A stretch of DNA of 25,674 nt from Candidatus Aerophobota bacterium (lineage in GTDB: Bacteria > Aerophobota > Aerophobia > Aerophobales > B3-G15). The notes under the pieces were generated by a model, which did no database searches, was not told where the DNA came from, and saw only the letters and a list, made by a program, of their open reading frames with translations. The stretch covers positions 1 through 25,674 of the forward strand of contig JAUWJM010000005.1 in the NCBI GenBank assembly GCA_030607715.1, read 5' to 3'. Each line of letters starts with the position of its first letter. The first letter of the stretch is position 1. The position numbers and the translations under genes were made by a program. Shown in pieces: positions 21,864 to 25,674 of the stretch.

Positions 21864-22613
21864 CTAATCGCGGAGGCTTCTGCCGGTTAGTCTCAAAAAA
21901 ACATCCTCCAGGGTTACCTGTTCAGGCGACCCAATTTGACTCTTGAGTTGATAGGGAGTGTCTATGGCAATGAGCTCTCCTCCATCCATAATGGCCACAC
22001 GTTCGCAGAGGCGGTTAGCCTCTTCCATATAGTGGGTGGTGTAGAGAATAGTCATTCCCTTATCTCGCAGGCCCTCAATAGTTTCGTAGATATTGTTCCG
22101 TGACTGGGGATCTATGCCCACTGTGGGCTCATCCAGAAAAAGAAGCTCAGGATGACCCATAAGGGCAATAGCTAAGTTAATGCGGCGCTTCATGCCCCCG
22201 GAGAACTTGTCTACTTTGCCTTTGGCTCTCTCCACCAGTCCCACCAATTCCAGGCGGGCCATAGCCTGGGCTCGTGCTTCCTTACCATTCAGTCCCACCA
22301 TCCGCCCAAAAAAGATCATATTATCAAGAGCAGAAAGATCTGGGTAAAGGGCCAATTCTTGAGGACAAACTCCAATGAGACTGCGAACGGCACTAGCATT
22401 GTGTCGTATGGAATGTCCTCCCACCGTGGCATCACCACGATCCGGTTTTAGAACCGTGGACAGCATACGTATGGTCGTAGTCTTGCCGGCACCATTGGGG
22501 CCCAGAAGACCGAAAATCTCGCCCTTGTGGATGGTAAATGAAACACCATTAACGGCTTTCTGTTCATTAAAACTCTTATGAAGGTCTTGCACTATTAGAA
22601 ATTCCTCTGGCAT
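21864..22613 (-). CDS. ABC exporter ATP-binding protein (DrrA/YbhF-like)
   Basis: This 249-residue ATPase has textbook motifs: Walker A GPNGAGKTT (38-46), signature FSGGM (137-141), Walker B LLFLDE (157-162) with the Asp-Pro-X-Val-Gly-Ile-Asp D-loop, and the switch His194 in YTTHYMEEANRLCERVAIMD. The C-terminus TLEDVFLRLTGRSLRD is the DrrA-type tail found in drug and polyketide exporters. GGGAGG precedes the ATG, and a perfect consensus promoter lies about 45 bases upstream. It is the first gene of a three-gene operon with two permeases. Codon choice is GC-richer than in the neighbours, suggesting transfer. Confidence 0.95.
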   Translation of the reverse strand: MPEEFLIVQDLHKSFNEQKAVNGVSFTIHKGEIFGLLGPNGAGKTTTIRMLSTVLKPDRGDATVGGHSIRHNASAVRSLIGVCPQELALYPDLSALDNMIFFGRMVGLNGKEARAQAMARLELVGLVERAKGKVDKFSGGMKRRINLAIALMGHPELLFLDEPTVGIDPQSRNNIYETIEGLRDKGMTILYTTHYMEEANRLCERVAIMDGGELIAIDTPYQLKSQIGSPEQVTLEDVFLRLTGRSLRD

Positions 22614-22656
22614 AATCCTCCCTCTTTATAATTAGAATCTCCTCCTATTATTTTTC

Positions 22657-22685
22657 ATTATATACTCTTGGTCTAAAAGTGTCAA
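22657..22685 (-). promoter_or_regulatory. Perfect consensus sigma70 promoter of the ABC exporter operon
   Basis: On the minus strand TTGACA (22680-22685), a spacer of exactly 17 bases and TATAAT (22657-22662). All twelve positions match. No clear operator overlaps it, so strong constitutive expression is likely unless a repressor site was missed. A separate plus-strand TATAAT (22704-22709) lies nearby without a -35. Confidence 0.8.
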
Positions 22686-22841
22686 AAATTTTATTCTTTT
22701 TGCTATAATGATACTGCACATGTTAAAGCAAAGAAACGAAAAGATGTGATTACTTTCGAAAAATGAAGAAGATATGGATGGCTGTGAGAGGTTGCTCTAA
22801 TATGAGGGTAAAAAAAAGAGGTATATTTTCTATTCTCCTCA

Positions 22842-23378
22842 TCAGGAGACTTCCTCAAAGTTACGGATATGCCAAATTTCGCTTTTTAGATTTTCATAGA
22901 CATTAAATACGATTGGACAAATGGAATAATTATTTATCACACTTATTAATCTAAAAATGAAATCTTTTTTATGAAGATGAGGATAGGATATGCAATCCTT
23001 AGGGCGATAAGCATGATGTAAACATAAGTTATCCTTTAGAAATGGACACGGTTTCTTATTAAATACATACCTCTTAGAGTCCTTGTCCCTCACCAAATAT
23101 TGATCTTTGAATCGAGTAGTAGTGACCCCTAAACCTTTAGAGAATTTCTTAATATCTTCTTGGTCCAGAACAGGCAGAATTTCTTTGCAACAATTTGCAC
23201 AAGTTTTACAATCTATTTGTGAAGATATTTTCTGATATAATTTATGCACAATCGAATCTATTCTTTCGGACGGAATTTCACATCCCTTTAAGAAAGATCG
23301 AAATTTCCAATTCTCATTTCCTTTTTTCTTTGATAGTTCCTTAATTTTATTAACATTCGTTTCCATAGTTATCATCAC
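22842..23378 (-). CDS. YkgJ-family cysteine cluster protein (UPF0153)
   Basis: This 178-residue protein carries the zinc/iron-chelating CxxCxxCC domain (PF03692). CKTCANCCKEI supplies Cys57, 60, 63 and 64. The second group is CPFLKDNLCLHHAYRPKDCI (Cys111, 119, 129) followed by YP, and a last cysteine lies at SICPIV. The cluster probably binds metal; the family has no settled function, though some members are methyl- or oxidoreductase-linked. The start is GTG 23378 or ATG 23375 or 23366, without a clear ribosome-binding site. It is transcribed away from the GC-rich exporter and shares none of its base bias. Confidence 0.88.
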   Translation of the reverse strand: MMITMETNVNKIKELSKKKGNENWKFRSFLKGCEIPSERIDSIVHKLYQKISSQIDCKTCANCCKEILPVLDQEDIKKFSKGLGVTTTRFKDQYLVRDKDSKRYVFNKKPCPFLKDNLCLHHAYRPKDCISYPHLHKKDFIFRLISVINNYSICPIVFNVYENLKSEIWHIRNFEEVS

Positions 23379-23434
23379 AATATTAATGGTGGACTATTTC
23401 AGGTAATTCAATTATATACGAAATTCACTTTTTG

Positions 23435-23530
23435 TTAATCGTGGTAGACATACCAGGGTATCCCGGCAAAGATTGCGGTGAAGAGACCCAGAATAAAGGC
23501 CAGTGAGCCAATCAGTCGAAGTATCTTCAT
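23435..23530 (-). CDS. Small membrane peptide, 31 residues
   Basis: Downstream of the SAM-hydrolase fragment on the minus strand, an AAGGAAG site sits 5 bases before ATG 23530. The frame reads MKILRLIGSLAFILGLFTAI and then FAGIPWYVYHD, ending at TAA (23435-23437). It has one transmembrane helix with a positively charged N-terminus. A single-pass peptide with a good ribosome-binding site is plausible. It could also be a chance frame or the front end of a lost larger gene. Confidence 0.45.
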   Translation of the reverse strand: MKILRLIGSLAFILGLFTAIFAGIPWYVYHD

Positions 23531-23572
23531 AATTCTTCCTTTTGTAATTATCAAAAATCGCAATCCAAAATG

Positions 23573-23875
23573 TTAGTTAACCTGTTTTACTTTACGGACA
23601 ATCCCATCTAAGGAAAGCTCTCCTGAGACTAAACAAGAGGATAAATTGTTTTCTTCTACCACTCTCGCATCATAGTTGGTGGAATAGATGATTCCTTTTA
23701 GTTCCGAGACTAGATAGCTTTCTGTGCCAAAATCCGTAAAAAGGACTATTGGCATATTCACTGTTTTCATTTTCGCTTGTGTGGCACCTCCCGAAAACAT
23801 CACCACAGCAACCAAGACAATCACCAATACGAATATTGAGCCTGCTATGGGTCTTTTTTGTTGGAAAGAAAACAT
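23573..23875 (-). pseudogene. Truncated exported SAM-hydrolase (DUF62) N-terminal fragment
   Basis: The 100-residue frame has a signal peptide or anchor (AGSIFVLVIVLVAVVMFSGGA) and then MPIVLFTDFGTESYLVSELKG (41-61). That is the signature start of S-adenosyl-L-methionine hydrolase/hydroxide adenosyltransferase (DUF62) proteins, where the Asp of TDFG binds the ribose of SAM. Homology stops at about residue 70 and the remainder (ENNLSSCLVSGELSLDG..) is not a recognisable DUF62 core, which normally needs about 260 residues. I therefore take it as a remnant with an internal or 3' deletion. AGAGGT precedes the ATG. A PfkB kinase lies 79 bases upstream. Confidence 0.65.
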
Positions 23876-23954
23876 TTGAACCTCTTTATTCTTTATTATT
23901 TTGCTCCTCGGTGCTTATCTAACAACTCCCCTATTTGCTTACTTTTCCTCAAAT

Positions 23955-24857
23955 TCAACCAAGTTTGTCCCTGGTTTTTAAAAAAGATTCAACCTCATCC
24001 GGACCACCCTGGAAAGGTCCGTACCTTTCCAACTTTAACGATGCTATCGCGGCAGCAAATTTTCCTATGTTGTTAAAATCAAGGGTGGGACCGATACTTC
24101 TCAGTCTCTTATATATGTAACCAGCCATATATGTATCACCACATCCTGTGGGATCCGTAATCCTTTCCTGAGGGTAAGAGGGTATGTGATAAAATTTTTT
24201 TTGGCAATAAATTAAACTTCCATTTACACCCGAAGTTATAATCACCTCTTTGGGACCAAATGATGATATCTTTTTTGCTGCCTCTTCTATATTTTCCTCA
24301 CCGGTTAGGACTTTTGCTTCTGTTTCATCAGCTTTTATGATATCTACATTACAAAGCGCCTCATGTTTTTCATCCCAATCTTTCATTTTTACATTGCTTT
24401 GCACTACCTCTCTCAAAAATCCCTGCACATCTAAGGAAACTATGGATTTTCCAGTCAAAAACCCCAAGACGTCTAAGGGAATGTCTCCCCTCGTTAGACA
24501 ACCAACATGGAAAATCGTTGGAGAAATATCAGGTATATCCTCTATGGCCAACGGTGTGGCAATGGATTTTACCTTTTGTACTCTATGAACTCTGTGATTT
24601 TGATACTCAGTATAAATATTCTCAAATACAGTTGTTTTAGGACTCATCTTGAGGAAAGCAGGAATATTCCCCTTTTTTAAGTCATTCAGCAGATAACCAT
24701 CGTTATAGCCAATTTTTGTGATTACAACTACATTCAAACCAAGATTTTTTAAAGCCATCGAGGAATAATATGCAGTACCGCCCGGTAATTCTTTTTCTCT
24801 ACTGTTAATTCTTACAATATCTTTCGTAACATGTCCTATTATACAAACATCCACCAT
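23955..24857 (-). CDS. PfkB-family carbohydrate/nucleoside kinase
   Basis: This ribokinase-fold enzyme of 300 residues has ELPGGTAYYSSMALKNLG (23-40, PfkB signature 1) and ITDPTGCGDTYMAGY (233-247, signature 2). Asp241 is the catalytic base and the GCG makes up the anion hole. IIKADETEAKVLTG and EVIITSGVNGSLIY are also typical. It transfers phosphate from ATP to a sugar or nucleoside; the substrate is not clear. Adenosine or another nucleoside is one option given the SAM-hydrolase fragment beside it, and a sugar given the phosphofructokinase upstream. GGAGG precedes the ATG. It lies 84 bases after the phosphofructokinase stop, same strand. Confidence 0.92.
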   Translation of the reverse strand: MVDVCIIGHVTKDIVRINSREKELPGGTAYYSSMALKNLGLNVVVITKIGYNDGYLLNDLKKGNIPAFLKMSPKTTVFENIYTEYQNHRVHRVQKVKSIATPLAIEDIPDISPTIFHVGCLTRGDIPLDVLGFLTGKSIVSLDVQGFLREVVQSNVKMKDWDEKHEALCNVDIIKADETEAKVLTGEENIEEAAKKISSFGPKEVIITSGVNGSLIYCQKKFYHIPSYPQERITDPTGCGDTYMAGYIYKRLRSIGPTLDFNNIGKFAAAIASLKLERYGPFQGGPDEVESFLKTRDKLG

Positions 24858-24941
24858 AATATACCTCCAATTTTTCTAACTTCTTTCTCCACAATACTCT
24901 CATTCCTTTAATGAACTTCTATTATTTTTTCATCGGGTACT

Positions 24942-25674
24942 TCATTTCCTGGCCAAAATTTTTCTTTTCTCTAATCTACGATAGCAAGGAAGCCCTTTGT
25001 GAACAGCGATATCGACTTCTCCTTGAATAAGAGGGTGCACGTACTCAACAAATTGCCTGGTCACAAAATTCCCCTTCTTGTTTATCCAGTGGGGAGGAAT
25101 CTTCTTTTCCATGTTAGCAACCAGAGAGAGCCTGGCTGTAGAAGTTCTCCCTTTATAAACTTTTGCTTTCTCTCTCTTTATGGTAATCATGTAGCCACTT
25201 TTGCCTTTTAGGGCCGACTTAACAGCTTCTCTTCCCACCAAATACGCTTCTTCCATATCCCCCCTGGAGGCAAAATGTACAGCGCTCTGCTGAAGGATAT
25301 CTGGTTTGATTGTCCTGGGCTTTAGTTTGAGTTGAGATTCTATCATTTTCTTCAGGTAACTGGAAATTCCTTCCAACTCAGGATGACCAAAAGCATCAGT
25401 AGATACACTATCTTTTCTTTCATAAACATAATTTCCTTTTTCATCTCGAAGACCCTCACTTATCACGACAAAAACCCCGCCAATTTTGTGATAGACCTCT
25501 TTTACATCCTTGATAAACTTGTCCAGAGAAAAAGGTATTTCCGGGAGGTAAATCAAGTGGGGAGCAGCTTCTTCCGAGCGTTTAGCCAGAGCGCAGGATC
25601 CAGCAAGCCAGCCTGTATTTCTTCCCAGTGTTTCCAGTATGGTTATTGGCTCTGAGTTATAAATACTTTCCGAG
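24942..25674 (-). CDS. pfp: 6-phosphofructokinase, PPi-dependent type (partial, 5' end outside window)
   Basis: This is the C-terminal 243 residues of a phosphofructokinase. Extending the frame to the window edge gives ILETLGRNTGWLAGSCALAK and APHLIYLPEIPFSLDKF. The GRNTGWLA and LIYLPE signatures are those of the PPi-dependent and related long group, rather than classical bacterial PfkA. The rest includes GGVFVVISEGLRDE, KPDILQQSAVHFASRGDMEEA and GKSGYMITIKRE. It catalyses fructose 6-phosphate phosphorylation in glycolysis, reversibly if PPi is used. The phosphate-donor residues lie outside the window, so the donor is inferred. A PfkB kinase follows it. Confidence 0.88.
   Translation of the reverse strand, partial: SESIYNSEPITILETLGRNTGWLAGSCALAKRSEEAAPHLIYLPEIPFSLDKFIKDVKEVYHKIGGVFVVISEGLRDEKGNYVYERKDSVSTDAFGHPELEGISSYLKKMIESQLKLKPRTIKPDILQQSAVHFASRGDMEEAYLVGREAVKSALKGKSGYMITIKREKAKVYKGRTSTARLSLVANMEKKIPPHWINKKGNFVTRQFVEYVHPLIQGEVDIAVHKGLPCYRRLEKRKILARK

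Noticed and set aside
22762..22908. 48-codon plus-strand frame beginning ATGAAGAAGATATGG
   Set aside because: It has no Shine-Dalgarno and overlaps the end of the YkgJ gene in antisense. The nearby TATAAT lacks a -35.

Overview
The window looks like chromosomal DNA from an uncultivated, anaerobic, low-GC bacterium. Bacterial rather than archaeal origin is suggested by clear Shine-Dalgarno sites and several near-consensus TTGACA/TATAAT promoters. An anaerobic lifestyle is suggested by an iron-sulfur flavoprotein, paired flavodoxins, a URO-D/corrinoid-methyltransferase-type protein and a PPi-type phosphofructokinase. The phylum cannot be fixed from the sequence; a candidate-phylum sediment or subsurface lineage is only a guess. 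No rRNA, tRNA, CRISPR array or complete insertion sequence was found. No gene-free stretch exceeds about 300 bases.

Layout. 1-1243 (minus): the 5' part of a family-5 peptide/solute-binding protein and a DEDDy 3'-5' exonuclease-like protein. 1366-2302 (plus): a first nucleotidyltransferase (MNT)/HEPN toxin-antitoxin pair. 2495-4557 (minus): a two-gene ABC-2 exporter. 4740-5810 (plus): an intact URO-D-family protein whose 3' end lies in a 146-bp inverted-repeat structure. 5972-7437 (minus): an iron-sulfur flavoprotein, a YjbQ protein and a truncated second URO-D gene. 7491-8791: a relic of a ComM ATPase, a lone XRE helix-turn-helix and a frameshifted secreted zinc-ribbon protein.

9016-10761 (plus): two more MNT/HEPN pairs of different subfamilies; one HepT carries an in-frame C-terminal extension with its own ribosome-binding site. 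10869-13863: two unrecognised genes, a VapBC pair, and two broken PD-(D/E)XK/Cas4-like nuclease pieces that flank VapBC. 13978-15772: a cyclophilin-like protein, an FmdB-type zinc ribbon with a premature stop, and a minus-strand operon of two flavodoxins and a DUF3795 protein. 15902-18402 (plus): a small excisionase-type HTH protein translationally coupled to an intact iron-sulfur PD-(D/E)XK nuclease, then an AlbA_2/HATPase/winged-helix regulator followed by an 11-bp tandem repeat and a palindrome.

18553-25674: a SAM methyltransferase; a visibly GC-richer ABC-2 exporter operon (19427-22613) behind a perfect consensus promoter; a YkgJ-type cysteine-cluster protein; a 31-residue membrane peptide; a truncated, exported SAM-hydrolase (DUF62) fragment; a PfkB kinase; and the 3' part of a phosphofructokinase.

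The overall picture is an accessory region. It has four toxin-antitoxin pairs, at least seven broken genes and one probable recent import, mixed with housekeeping redox, transport and sugar-kinase genes. The most interesting candidates for new biology are the HTH/nuclease/AlbA_2 locus with its repeat, the HepT fusion, and the clustering of three distinct MNT/HEPN systems.
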